From JAVJSU01 sp040219275 (GTDB taxonomy: Bacteria > Chloroflexota > Anaerolineae > Aggregatilineales > Phototrophicaceae), in NCBI GenBank assembly GCA_040219275.1, contig JAVJSU010000038.1, positions 310,001-374,000 on the forward strand: 64,000 nt of DNA. Reading direction: 5' to 3'. Both the position numbers and the translations under genes were made by a program. The notes beneath the pieces were generated by a model. The model did not search any database and was not told the origin of the DNA. It saw only the letters and a program-made list of their open reading frames with translations. Every line of letters starts with the position of its first letter. The first letter of the stretch is position 1. Shown in pieces: positions 45,052 through 54,513 of this stretch.

Positions 45052-47446
45052 GAGTTCCCGCCCCATTGAGTTGTTGAATGCGGGCGTTCAGTGCATCAAT
45101 TTCGACCTGTAGGCTAACATCATCCGGCGTATACGTCAGAGCGGTTTCCAGCGCGGCGAGTGCCAGATCATCATTACGCATCCGCAAATGTTCAACGGCA
45201 ATGCGGCGGTAGGTATTTGCCGGATTGTTGATCGATTCGCGCATCAAACGTTGCGGTGAAACACGCTCTAACGGTTGCACAATCTCACCGATATAGGCAG
45301 TTATCGGGTCATCGGAGCGCCCCGCCAGAATCAGGCTCATGTCAATCAGCCGCCAATCGAGCAAAAGTTCACGATGCACCGTAGCGCGGAATTCCGGCAA
45401 ATCCCAGCCCGCCGCATCATAAACCGCCGATAGGTCAATCGTCTGAAGTGACCATTCGCCCACAGGGATCACCCGCGTTTCTCGATAGGTCGTGCTCGTC
45501 AGGCGGGTTGAGTCTTCGTCTGCCGCGAAATCATAAATAATGCGATGTACGCCGTCATCAAATTCAACGCCGAAGGTCACTGCATCGTCCATTGCATCCC
45601 GCCACAGCCACAGGTGCAAAGGCGTGTAGGGAAAGGGCGCGGTGGTCGTCAATGTGCTCAAAGTCGGTGTACTACCCGCCTCAAGGTTGAGTTGCACCGC
45701 ACTCCGTCCATCATGTGTCCGCATAGTTGCACGGATGCGTCCGGCAGGGTTGGAATCAAGAGTCCATCCGTTGGGTGCCGCCGAGCCTTGCGTCCATAGC
45801 TGAAAATTCGTGTTGAAGATGTTATCCGGGAACGAATAATCCTCGAAATCGCCGAACATAAGCGGTTCGCTAAACTGCCCATCCGCATCAAACGCTGTGA
45901 TCTCCGCGCCGACGAAAAATCCGCCATCATCGTCTATCGGTTGAATCACAAAGTCCGCGCTTTCGCCGCCAGCAAGCTCCGCCGGACCGTCGAGAATCCG
46001 CCAGCGCACGGCATCAGCTTCAAAGCGTGGATGCACATAAAAGCGGGGCGTGAGGGATTGACCGCCCTCGTTTTGTAGCTGAACGCTGATCGTCTCAATC
46101 CGTCCGTTGGCATCGGTAAACAGGGGATAATTCGGCGTGAGAATTAAGGTGCTCTCTGACCGAAACGCGACCAGCCCGACCAGCAAGACACTCGCCAGCA
46201 CGCCCGATGCAACCGCCATACTCCCTCGCCATTTAATTTTCTGCGGCGTGATAATTTCTGAGTCAGATGTCGCCAAAAATGTCATGACGACCGGCAGAGC
46301 GCAGAATAGCCACAGTTCCAGCGCGGGATACGGTGAAAGTGTCGTCATCAGCGCCGGAAACACCCAGCACACATGGCGCAAAAACGCGAAATGTCGCCCA
46401 TAAAGCCACAGCATGAGCACATACAGCACGATCAATGCGAAGACGAAATAAGCAGGTTGCAAAACAGGCAAACCCGCCAGTGGGCGCAGATAAATCACCG
46501 GATTAATTTGCAAAACCGCGCTGACGGAATCCATCCACGCGCCGAAATTCCACAAGACAAAGGGCAGATTGACCACGCCAAACAGGGCGAACGCGATTAG
46601 TAAGAAATACCGTGCGCCGGAAAAACCATCTTCACGCCAAACGCGCAGGAGGGTCGGCGGTAAAGCAAGCCACGCCAGCGGATGAAGTGCCAACGCCACG
46701 CCGAATGCCAGCCCACGCCATATACGATTGCGCCACATCAGCGCGCATACAGCGAAGGCGACTGTCCACAAAAGAGACATTGAGCCGGAAACGACCATTT
46801 GCGAGAACAGAAGCTCATCTGCGACGAAAAATGGCAATACGATCACCGGACGTAACCACAGCGGAGAAGCGAAGAAAATCAGCACGATCATGCCGCCATA
46901 GGTCAGCGCAGAGAGCGCGGGTAATGGGGACAATCCAGCATGTTCCAGCGGAGTCGCCAGCACTATGCCGAGCGGTGGCAGGGCGAGATGTTCCTGTGCG
47001 ATCAGGCGGGGTGGTGCGTTCAGATCATAAAGCGTGTAAACACCCGCGTAATCCCACGTATATGGATTTTCACCGTCTGCCAGCAACCGCGCCGCAAAAT
47101 CAACCCGTGCGACTTCATGCGAGTTGACGAAATACGGTGTGTCTGCGGTCATTTGGAGGATGTCAAAGCGCAAAAATATGTCCAACAGACAGACGACCAA
47201 CACCAGCCAGACCGCCCTGCGTGGAATGCGACTACCCAGCCCAGCCAATCCCCACAGGCTCAAGCCAAGCGCACCCGTCACTACCAGCCACCAGACAAAT
47301 TGCGGATGCCGGATCAATGGGGCATCGCCGAGCATCAGCGAGTGAGAAATACGCAACGCCAGCGCCCCCGCGCCAATCAGCCCGATGCGTAATAAAAGCG
47401 GGCTTATCGTCGCCTCTTCCTGTGTAGTTTTCGTCATTTGGGTCAT
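45044..47446 (-). CDS. Polytopic GT-C-like membrane protein with large outside domain
   Basis: An 800-residue protein, paralogue of the next one. About ten membrane helices in the first 430 residues include the first-loop motif GENPYTWDYAGVYTLYD. The outside region then has two beta-sandwich parts: a CARDB-like stretch (VQLQNEGGQSLTPRFYV) and a carbohydrate-binding-like one (NGWTLDSNPAGRIRATMRTHD). It ends in a TPR-like tail (RIAVEHLRMRNDDLALAALETALTYTPDD). The ATG overlaps the upstream stop by 4 bases (ATGA). It probably handles a lipid-linked sugar at the outer face of the membrane; the donor and acceptor are unknown. Confidence 0.75.
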   Translation of the reverse strand: MTQMTKTTQEEATISPLLLRIGLIGAGALALRISHSLMLGDAPLIRHPQFVWWLVVTGALGLSLWGLAGLGSRIPRRAVWLVLVVCLLDIFLRFDILQMTADTPYFVNSHEVARVDFAARLLADGENPYTWDYAGVYTLYDLNAPPRLIAQEHLALPPLGIVLATPLEHAGLSPLPALSALTYGGMIVLIFFASPLWLRPVIVLPFFVADELLFSQMVVSGSMSLLWTVAFAVCALMWRNRIWRGLAFGVALALHPLAWLALPPTLLRVWREDGFSGARYFLLIAFALFGVVNLPFVLWNFGAWMDSVSAVLQINPVIYLRPLAGLPVLQPAYFVFALIVLYVLMLWLYGRHFAFLRHVCWVFPALMTTLSPYPALELWLFCALPVVMTFLATSDSEIITPQKIKWRGSMAVASGVLASVLLVGLVAFRSESTLILTPNYPLFTDANGRIETISVQLQNEGGQSLTPRFYVHPRFEADAVRWRILDGPAELAGGESADFVIQPIDDDGGFFVGAEITAFDADGQFSEPLMFGDFEDYSFPDNIFNTNFQLWTQGSAAPNGWTLDSNPAGRIRATMRTHDGRSAVQLNLEAGSTPTLSTLTTTAPFPYTPLHLWLWRDAMDDAVTFGVEFDDGVHRIIYDFAADEDSTRLTSTTYRETRVIPVGEWSLQTIDLSAVYDAAGWDLPEFRATVHRELLLDWRLIDMSLILAGRSDDPITAYIGEIVQPLERVSPQRLMRESINNPANTYRRIAVEHLRMRNDDLALAALETALTYTPDDVSLQVEIDALNARIQQLNGAGTHE

Positions 47447-48930
47447 TGTGCCGTCACCACATAGGCTTCTAAGCGCAGACTATCAATGTCGGCTTCCGGC
47501 ACAGGGAAAAGCATGGTAGAAACACGCACCGGAGGCAACGGCAACTGTGCCAATAGGTCTTGCGGTCCCACAATCACAATTTGCCCATCTGCGAGGGTCG
47601 ATTCTAAAAATGCGCTCAGGGTGTCATCCTCAAACAGGAACAGATTATACAACCGCACATCGGGGCGCACCTGCTCAACAGTTTGCAGATATTCCAGCGG
47701 GACGACATCAAACCAGCCGCCGAAGATCAGCGCGTTCTCCGGCATGGTGTTCAGCATAATCTCCGCCCGTTGGCGCACACTCACATCCTGACTGCCATCC
47801 ACCAGCGGAAAGTTGACGATCAGCAACAAAATCGCATAGGCAAACAGCGCGGCAATTGCCTGTCTGCCCACAGCCACGCTAAACCATTGCCAGCCCACCG
47901 CGAAAACGATGATCCACAGCAGATACAGTGGTACGAGCATGGTTTCAATATCCGGCGCACCATAGGGAATGTAAAACAGGCAAAAGGGGATAATTGCCGT
48001 CAACCAAACGATCAGCAGGCGTTTGCGTTCACGAAGCGCCCACATCCCCGCAACGCCGATCAACACGCCCACGCCGAGGAAATTCGCCATCAGCCAGCCA
48101 CCGAATTGCGCGGTGCGGACTAAAAGTGAGTCGTCCACGTTGAAAAACAAATCATCGAATTGTGCGCCCCGAACCACGCTCAACACGCCTTCGGGAGTAT
48201 TGAGGTTGATAGGGATAAATTCGCCTGTTGAATTATATTCACCAAGCAGGCTGAAAGACACACCCGCGTTATAGCGAACCGGAAAATACAGCAATGTCGC
48301 GCTGAATAGTAAAATACAAACAAGCCCCGCGATCATACTTTGCGACAGACGCACGCCAGAAAACACATAAGCCAGCATCACCGCCGGCGCAAATAACACC
48401 GATCCCGGATGGATAGCGAGCGCGAGTCCATAGAGCACCCCACCGCGCAAGACAGCGAACCACCCGCGATCATGCAAAGCGATTAATGCCCATGCCGTCC
48501 ATGCCAGCGTCAGGGCTTGTGCCGCGTAGACTTCCGCGATGATCCCCACCGACCACACATAATATGACCACACCCACACCAGAGATGCACCAAACGCCAG
48601 CCATCTTTCGCCGTACAGTCGCAACAGCAGAAAATAAACACCCACCGCCGCGCCAGCCAAACACAGTGCGGAAAATAAATTAACTTTTCCGGCAACATCC
48701 AGATCAAACGGCAGTTGGATAAAGGCGTGTGCTAGCAGGAGATATAGCGGATACCCCGGCGCGTGGGAAAATCCGAGCGTATAGGCGGCGGTTGCCAGTT
48801 CAGCAGAATCGAAGGTATAGAGTGTGGGGACGAGCGTTCGTGCCAGCACGATCAGTGCCAGCAAAAATAGGCTGATGGGATAGGCATAAGTTTGCAAATT
48901 AGCGTAAGGTTTACCGTGAGAGTCCATCAT
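47443..48930 (-). CDS. DUF2723-type membrane glycosyltransferase-like protein
   Basis: About 495 residues with some ten membrane helices. The first-loop pattern TFDSAELATAAYTLGFSHAPGYPLYLLLAH is characteristic of the DUF2723 family of predicted protein O-mannosyltransferase-like enzymes, where the Asp/Glu pair and HxPGxPLY segment form the active-site loop. The C-terminal outside part (VVPLEYLQTVEQVRPDVRLYNL) is typical of the family. The start is uncertain: adjacent ATGs at 48930 and 48927 begin the family-like part, but the open frame runs to 49005 and no clear ribosome site is visible. It lies 8 to 83 bases after the propeller gene, in the same operon. Confidence 0.8.
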   Translation of the reverse strand: MMDSHGKPYANLQTYAYPISLFLLALIVLARTLVPTLYTFDSAELATAAYTLGFSHAPGYPLYLLLAHAFIQLPFDLDVAGKVNLFSALCLAGAAVGVYFLLLRLYGERWLAFGASLVWVWSYYVWSVGIIAEVYAAQALTLAWTAWALIALHDRGWFAVLRGGVLYGLALAIHPGSVLFAPAVMLAYVFSGVRLSQSMIAGLVCILLFSATLLYFPVRYNAGVSFSLLGEYNSTGEFIPINLNTPEGVLSVVRGAQFDDLFFNVDDSLLVRTAQFGGWLMANFLGVGVLIGVAGMWALRERKRLLIVWLTAIIPFCLFYIPYGAPDIETMLVPLYLLWIIVFAVGWQWFSVAVGRQAIAALFAYAILLLIVNFPLVDGSQDVSVRQRAEIMLNTMPENALIFGGWFDVVPLEYLQTVEQVRPDVRLYNLFLFEDDTLSAFLESTLADGQIVIVGPQDLLAQLPLPPVRVSTMLFPVPEADIDSLRLEAYVVTAQ

Positions 48931-49013
48931 GTGCGGTGGAAATAAGTTAAACCGGAGCGCAACAGGGACGGGAAATTGATGAGTCGCCACGCCCCTGCTA
49001 CACAAGGTTTAGC

Positions 49014-50492
49014 TTAATTTAAACGAACACTTTCCGGGATCAGTTCAATGCTTTCGCCGGTCAGTGTGTTGATGCGATAGGTGGCGTTCAGCACACTTTC
49101 AATCACCAGATCATCAAAGGTCATCGCCACGGCAAGTTCCGTATCCCCTAACCAGCGTATACTCACAGCGGTATAGGGTGCGGCATCCAGCGTAGCGACG
49201 GTTTCTATTTCACCGGAAGCGACATCATACGTCAGCACATCGAGACTATCCACATTGGCGGTAAGGATTGCCAGTTGCGCGTCCGTCGGATGCCATGCCA
49301 TCGCCAGTGGTACATTTCCGCCGAGTTCAATGTTGATAGTCGTCACGTTGACGGCATCATACAAGCCGAGGAAGTAGCTATCCGGCGTATCTAATCCGTG
49401 CGAGAGATACAACAAATATGAATCATCCGCAGACCAATCATACGGCACGAAGGCAGTTCCGCTCACTTCCAGCACAATCTGACTGGAATCGTCGGTATCA
49501 ATAATAGAGACAGGCGCATCCGTAAGCGAGGCATCGCCATTAACCGCAAAAAAGGTGATAAAACGTCCGGTTTCACTCCATGAGCCGATGACATCCAGAT
49601 CATCAGCGTAATCTGGTAAGGTGATGGTCTGCTTATTACCCGCGCTTGCCTCGATGATGGCGACACTTTCGGTACGGGTGTTTAAATCTTCTTCCACATA
49701 GAATAGCGTGTTCCCCGCAGGTGACCATTGTGGCACAACAGCGATGTTCCCCGTAAACTGGAAACTCAGCGGGTTGCCCTGTACATTGCTCAGGTTATAA
49801 ATGCGGAGCAATCGGCTGGTCGGGGTGAATGCCAGCATAAATTCAGCGTCAGGATCAAACGATACTGTCGTATTCGAGCGATCCAATTCACGCAGAGCGA
49901 GCAAGTCGCCGGTCTCATCGTCAATTACATAAAGCGTAACCGGATTGTTGGTGGCGCTGTTGTTGGCAACATATAAACTGCCGAGTTGCACCACGGGCGA
50001 ATTTAACACCGGCAAGCCTTGAATCTGAGTGGCAGTACCGTCTTCATTGATGAGATAGACGGCAGTGGAATTGTCCGCAAGTTTAATGGCGATGACTCCG
50101 TAGCCATCTTCATCAAATTGGTATGCCAGCACCTCGCTAATGGCATCATTCCCCAGATCAAGCGGCACGAACGTCTCACCATCTTCACCGGATACCTGTA
50201 TAAAGATGAAAAGCCCGTCTAACGCGTCGATGATCCCGTCTTCGTTGGTATCTTCGCGCCCAAAAATCAGATTACCTCCGCCCTCCGGCAGAAAATCAGC
50301 AATCGGTGACGCGAGAATTGCTTGCTGTGGGTTACGATCCTGTTCTGAAATCGCATAAATATCTTGCGCCCATGCTTTATCCCCCCAGCCGAATTGCCCG
50401 TAAGGCAATCCAAAGGCGGCAATCAGCACGAACGTTGCGAGAAGAATGCTCCAGAACACTACTACGCGAATATTGATGTTTATGTTACGCAT
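49014..50492 (-). CDS. Membrane-anchored TolB-like propeller protein, first gene of the GT-C operon
   Basis: A 492-residue protein with an N-terminal membrane anchor (VVVFWSILLATFVLIAAFGL) and an outside beta-propeller with blade signatures such as WSPAGNTLFYVEED, WSETGRFITFFAVN and DWSADDSYLLYLSH. The start ATG at 50492 has GAGGA 7 bases upstream. It begins an operon of overlapping genes for four predicted GT-C transferases, so it may scaffold or recognise glycan or protein substrates there; this is inference. It begins 93 bases after the end of the Ser/Thr kinase-propeller gene and may be cotranscribed with it. Confidence 0.82.
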   Translation of the reverse strand: MRNININIRVVVFWSILLATFVLIAAFGLPYGQFGWGDKAWAQDIYAISEQDRNPQQAILASPIADFLPEGGGNLIFGREDTNEDGIIDALDGLFIFIQVSGEDGETFVPLDLGNDAISEVLAYQFDEDGYGVIAIKLADNSTAVYLINEDGTATQIQGLPVLNSPVVQLGSLYVANNSATNNPVTLYVIDDETGDLLALRELDRSNTTVSFDPDAEFMLAFTPTSRLLRIYNLSNVQGNPLSFQFTGNIAVVPQWSPAGNTLFYVEEDLNTRTESVAIIEASAGNKQTITLPDYADDLDVIGSWSETGRFITFFAVNGDASLTDAPVSIIDTDDSSQIVLEVSGTAFVPYDWSADDSYLLYLSHGLDTPDSYFLGLYDAVNVTTINIELGGNVPLAMAWHPTDAQLAILTANVDSLDVLTYDVASGEIETVATLDAAPYTAVSIRWLGDTELAVAMTFDDLVIESVLNATYRINTLTGESIELIPESVRLN

Positions 50493-50584
50493 CGGTTTCC
50501 TCGTTTTGGGCTTACTTTGTTTGTCTTATTTGGATTGTGGAGACGATCTACTATAGATTACGTTAGTATGTTGAGTGCGATGAT

Positions 50585-52606
50585 TTAGTTATCTACACTA
50601 TTTTTTGACCACACCGGGAAGCGTTCGTCGGTTGAGTTGTTGGTTACGCGGGTGAGTCCCGTTCCATCAGGGCGAATCACATAAATTTCCTGATTACCGT
50701 CCCGATTTGAGGAGAAAACAATATAGCCATTAGATGACCAATCGGGCCATTGGTCGTCCGCATCGTTGTTCGTCAGGCGACGCACATTCGTACCGTCACT
50801 ATTCATCACATAAATTTCAAGATTACCGTCCCGATTGCTCTGGAATGCCATCTCAGAGCCATCCGGTGAATAAGACACCCACAAATCCGCACCTGGATTT
50901 TCCGTCACGCGGAAGATGTTATCACCATCGGGATCCATCGTGTAAATTTCTAGGTTACCATCTCGCTGAGACGTAAACGCTATACGACTACCATCCGGTG
51001 ACCATGTGGGCCATTGGTCATTGGCGGGATTATCGGTGATGGGACGCGGGTCTGTACCATCTACATTGATAACGAAAATATCAAAGTTCTCACCACGATT
51101 ACTATGAAACACCACCTGCGTACCATCCGGTGAAAACGACGCAAAATATTCCTGTGTATCAGGGCTATTGGTCAGATTTCGCATTTCGGTGCCATCTGCC
51201 GAGATGATGAACAATTCGGGATCACCCGTAAAGCTGGAATCAAAGGCGATGAATTGCCCATCCGCTGACCATGACGGTTTGCCCCCTGTGCCAACGAAGC
51301 GCAATCCACTCCCATCAGGGCGCATACTATAAATATCTTCACTTTCCGTCGTGGAACGATTATAGGCGATGTCTTCGGCGATGGTCGTTAGATCAATCAC
51401 ATCACCCACTTCCTCAATAATCGGTGTGTCTTCTGAGCCACCTCCACCAGAGACCAGCACGCCAATCACCACGATAATGGCAATCACACCCAACACTGCC
51501 GCGCCGATCATCATAGGAGATATTTTACGCGTGGTCGGGATGAGTGCAGTTTGTGAATCCTCGTTGTCGCCAATCGCCGCCTGAATTTTCTCTTTAGCCC
51601 TGGCAACGGTATCGGCAGTACCAATAACGGTTGCGCCTTCTCTTGGCTTGGGAATAGGCGTTTTATCGCCGACGATGGTTTTGGTATCCGGCAATAACCC
51701 CACACCGACTTCGGTATCTTTAGCGATGGCTTTCTGCGTATCGACTACACGGGGCTGAACCCCAATTGTTGAAGCGGCGGAGCGCCCTTCTACGGCATCT
51801 TTTAAGGCATTTGCCAGCGATTCCGCGCTCTGATAGCGTTCATCGGGGTCTTTGGCAAGCGCCCGCATCACTACATCTTCGACCGCACGCGGCAAATCTG
51901 CCATATGCTCCCGTAAAGCAACCGGATCTTCGTTCATGTGCTTGTACATCAGCACATAAGAGGTATCGCCCTCGAACGGCAGTTGTCCGGTAATCATCTC
52001 GTAGGTCATGACACCGAGCGCATAAATATCAGCGCGGAAATCGACATCCCTGCCTGTCCACTGTTCGGGAGCCATATACGTTGGCGTACCCATGATGGCA
52101 TCGGTGCGCGTCAGGCGGGTTGTGCCTTCTGCCATCTTCGCCAAGCCAAAATCGGTCAGATAGGTGTTGCGGTCTTCATCAAGAAGCACATTATTCGGCT
52201 TGAGGTCACGGTGGATGATTCCTTTTTGATGCGCGAATGTCAGCGCCCCGCCGATCTGCCCGACCATGCGTGCCGTTTGCGGCAGAGAAAGCGCCCCTTT
52301 ACGCAACAACTCATCCAGACCGCCACCCTCAACAAGGCGCATGACGATGAAGATATTTTCGCCGCTCTCGCCAAAATCAATGACCGGCAAGATATGCGGA
52401 TGTTGCAAGGCGGCGAAGAATTGCGCCTCACGCTCAAAGCGGCTGACGAATTCCTCATCACCGCTCAATTCCGAACTCATGATTTTAATGGCGACATCAC
52501 GCTTCATGCTCGTTTGCGTTGCGCGATAGACAATCGCCATCCCGCCCCGTCCGAGCACACTCTTGATATCGTACTGTCCGAAAGACTGACCGATCAAATC
52601 CGACAT
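50585..52606 (-). CDS. Transmembrane Ser/Thr protein kinase with extracellular PD40 propeller
   Basis: A 673-residue receptor-like Hanks-type kinase. The kinase domain (about 10-270) is complete: GRGGMAIVYRA (Gly loop), VAIKIM (ATP Lys), HRDLKPNNVLL (catalytic loop near 135) and DFGLAK (metal-binding Asp). A juxtamembrane segment and a membrane helix (MIGAAVLGVIAIIVVIGVLV, about 366-387) lead to an outside six-bladed PD40/TolB-like propeller (about 410-673), with repeated FxSNRDGNxEIYVMNxDGTNxRRLT units. The usual PASTA repeats are replaced by the propeller. It would signal from the cell surface by phosphorylating Thr residues read by FHA proteins. The ATG at 52606 has no strong ribosome site. 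Confidence 0.93.
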   Translation of the reverse strand: MSDLIGQSFGQYDIKSVLGRGGMAIVYRATQTSMKRDVAIKIMSSELSGDEEFVSRFEREAQFFAALQHPHILPVIDFGESGENIFIVMRLVEGGGLDELLRKGALSLPQTARMVGQIGGALTFAHQKGIIHRDLKPNNVLLDEDRNTYLTDFGLAKMAEGTTRLTRTDAIMGTPTYMAPEQWTGRDVDFRADIYALGVMTYEMITGQLPFEGDTSYVLMYKHMNEDPVALREHMADLPRAVEDVVMRALAKDPDERYQSAESLANALKDAVEGRSAASTIGVQPRVVDTQKAIAKDTEVGVGLLPDTKTIVGDKTPIPKPREGATVIGTADTVARAKEKIQAAIGDNEDSQTALIPTTRKISPMMIGAAVLGVIAIIVVIGVLVSGGGGSEDTPIIEEVGDVIDLTTIAEDIAYNRSTTESEDIYSMRPDGSGLRFVGTGGKPSWSADGQFIAFDSSFTGDPELFIISADGTEMRNLTNSPDTQEYFASFSPDGTQVVFHSNRGENFDIFVINVDGTDPRPITDNPANDQWPTWSPDGSRIAFTSQRDGNLEIYTMDPDGDNIFRVTENPGADLWVSYSPDGSEMAFQSNRDGNLEIYVMNSDGTNVRRLTNNDADDQWPDWSSNGYIVFSSNRDGNQEIYVIRPDGTGLTRVTNNSTDERFPVWSKNSVDN

Positions 52607-52718
52607 AGGTTAATTAGGCAACTTAGTTGACAATATACGTTCATTAAATTACTGTAGCCGAGTTTGTGATCTAATGCAAATTCATATTCCGGTCAAAAAA
52701 CCATCAGTAACTTTGCGT

Positions 52719-52757
52719 AAGGGCGACCACTCATGAGTGATACGCCCTTTTCGTTTT
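52719..52757. terminator. Terminator-like nested hairpin
   Basis: AAGGGCG pairs with CGCCCTT, with a nested CACTCATGAGTG palindrome inside. A T-rich tract follows on the plus strand (TTTTCGTTTT), but genes on both sides are on the minus strand, so its direction of use is unclear. Confidence 0.4.
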
Positions 52758-52788
52758 AATGAGGCGAGTGAGGTAACTTGAGATGCGT

Positions 52789-53775
52789 TTAGTGGGCTTT
52801 CCATGCAGAGATAAGTTCGGCTTCACGTTCAGCAGATAACCCACTTGTTAACGGGTCATCCAGACCGCGCTCATCTTTATACCATGCGAGTGTATCCGCG
52901 ACTGTTACCGTGATCGGACGATAGGTCAAGCCGTCGCTGATCGCCTTTTGAATGTTTACGGTGTGCATAGCGGCATAATCATGTGGCAACCATAATGGCA
53001 GGTCACTCCACGGTGAAATTTCGTGGTCAATCAGGAATTCTTCACTGGCTTCAATCAATGTTGCCTTATTTCCGCCCGCGTTCTGGCACGCATCCAGCAC
53101 ATCGGCATAGGTCATCTCGGTTGCCGGTCCGGTGGCATTATAATTTCCCGCTTTGCGCCCTTCTGCCATACGGATGACCCATGCGGAAAGATCGCGCACA
53201 TCAATGACCTGCATGATGCTACTCATCGGTGGCACCAAAACCTCGCCGCCGCGTGCAATCTCAATGGGCCAATAGGTGAAGCGATCAGTCGGGTCATACG
53301 GTCCGACGATCAATCCGGCGCGGACATTGAGCGTGCGTCCGGGTAGGGCATCTTCTGCCGCCTGTTCACATAAGCGTTTGAGTGCCCCATAAGTCTCGCC
53401 CGTAACTTCCTCTACGGTTTCGTCTTCCATCACCTGCGTCGGACCACTTTCATCAATGTGCGAATCCATCGGCGGTCCATACACCGAAATAGACGAGATG
53501 AACGTGTAATGCTCAACCGAGTCTTTCAGCAATTCTGCGGATGCTTTGACGATGCGCGGCACGTAGCCACAGGTATCAATGGCAACGTCCCATGTGCGCC
53601 CTTCGAGCGTGCTCAAATCGCCATCACGATCCCCCTGTAATTTTTCAACATCCGGGAAAAGATCAGCGTTGGTGCTACCACGATTAAACAGCGTGAGGTC
53701 GTGTCCGGCGGCGAGTGCAGTTTCGGCAATCGTTCTGCCGAGGAATTTTGTACCACCTAAGATAAGGATTTTCAT
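52789..53775 (-). CDS. NAD-dependent epimerase/dehydratase family protein
   Basis: A 328-residue extended short-chain dehydrogenase. The N-terminal Rossmann motif is GGTKFLGRTIAE, and the catalytic YGALK (Tyr-x-x-x-Lys) lies near 130, after STxSVYG-like FISSISVYGPP. The C-terminal half resembles CSP41-type and sugar-nucleotide epimerase-like proteins, which often act as reductases or RNA-binding relatives. The ATG at 53775 has AGAGGGA about 8 bases upstream. It stands alone, and its substrate cannot be told. Confidence 0.88.
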   Translation of the reverse strand: MKILILGGTKFLGRTIAETALAAGHDLTLFNRGSTNADLFPDVEKLQGDRDGDLSTLEGRTWDVAIDTCGYVPRIVKASAELLKDSVEHYTFISSISVYGPPMDSHIDESGPTQVMEDETVEEVTGETYGALKRLCEQAAEDALPGRTLNVRAGLIVGPYDPTDRFTYWPIEIARGGEVLVPPMSSIMQVIDVRDLSAWVIRMAEGRKAGNYNATGPATEMTYADVLDACQNAGGNKATLIEASEEFLIDHEISPWSDLPLWLPHDYAAMHTVNIQKAISDGLTYRPITVTVADTLAWYKDERGLDDPLTSGLSAEREAELISAWKAH

Positions 53776-53882
53776 AGCAGTATCCCTCTCGTAGAAAAAA
53801 AATTTTAAACGGTTGAGGGGATTTTAATGCTTTTAACGAGGAGGGGCAAATTTTTACACCACAACAGTGGCATTTTAGGAGA

Positions 53883-53908
53883 TAAAGGGATGCTTCTTAG
53901 GGCATCCC
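53883..53908 (-). terminator. Terminator of the RHH-like protein gene
   Basis: On the minus strand, GGGATGC pairs with GCATCCC around an 8-base loop and is followed by TTTATC. It begins 4 bases after the stop codon. Confidence 0.6.
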
Positions 53909-53911
53909 GAT

Positions 53912-54271
53912 TTAGTCGACGATCAATCCGCGTGCGGCGGCAACCTGTAGCGCCCGCGCCTTACGGACGAGTCCACGTCGGTGCATCTGGAGGAGCGTAT
54001 CTAAGCGTTCGCTTTCTTCGCGGGTCAGCGGACGTTCCCGATGGTAATGTAACAGTAAACTCAATTCCTGTTGCTGGAATAAATTCATCTTAAACTGGCA
54101 GAGCTGAATCAGTTCTTCATCGTTGAGGTTTTCTACTGGCAGTTCGTTGATATAGTTGTCCAACCATCCGGCAAGCACATCCTCTACGGGGCGTTGTGTA
54201 TTCTGCGCGACGACGTGTGCACGTTCCACAATCTCATGCTTTAACTCAATGGTGACTCGTTTGTTGTGCAT
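53912..54271 (-). CDS. Small protein with ribbon-helix-helix-like N-terminus
   Basis: A 119-residue soluble protein. The first 40 residues (KRVTIELKHEIVERAHVVAQNTQRPVEDVLAGWL, seen in parts) fit a ribbon-helix-helix or CopG-like pattern: a short basic strand, then two helices. The rest is mostly helical with a Glu/Leu-rich stretch (RPLTREESERLDTLLQMHRRG). The ATG at 54271 has AGGTT upstream, a weak site. No toxin gene is adjacent, so it is not obviously an antitoxin; DNA binding is possible but unproven. Confidence 0.65.
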   Translation of the reverse strand: MHNKRVTIELKHEIVERAHVVAQNTQRPVEDVLAGWLDNYINELPVENLNDEELIQLCQFKMNLFQQQELSLLLHYHRERPLTREESERLDTLLQMHRRGLVRKARALQVAAARGLIVD

Positions 54272-54513
54272 CAGTAACCTACTTTAAATCCTGTCATTCC
54301 GATAAACGCTGAACTTCTTTTATTGTATATCGCCCTCTCTCAAACATAACGTAAGATTGTCAAACTAGGACGAATTTCCCGTTAACAGCTAATAACCTTA
54401 TGAAAAATCAATACTTTTCATAAATTTCAGGCGATTATGAAGACTACAAGCTGGAAAATCCGCAATTTCGCCGTTATGCTGTGCCGTCTGTGTAAACTGT
54501 GATGTGGTAATTT

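Noticed and set aside
46612..47127. 171-codon plus-strand frame, and similar ones at 46940 and 47683
   Set aside because: They are shadows of the GT-C genes with Arg/His/Gln-rich composition and no start signals.
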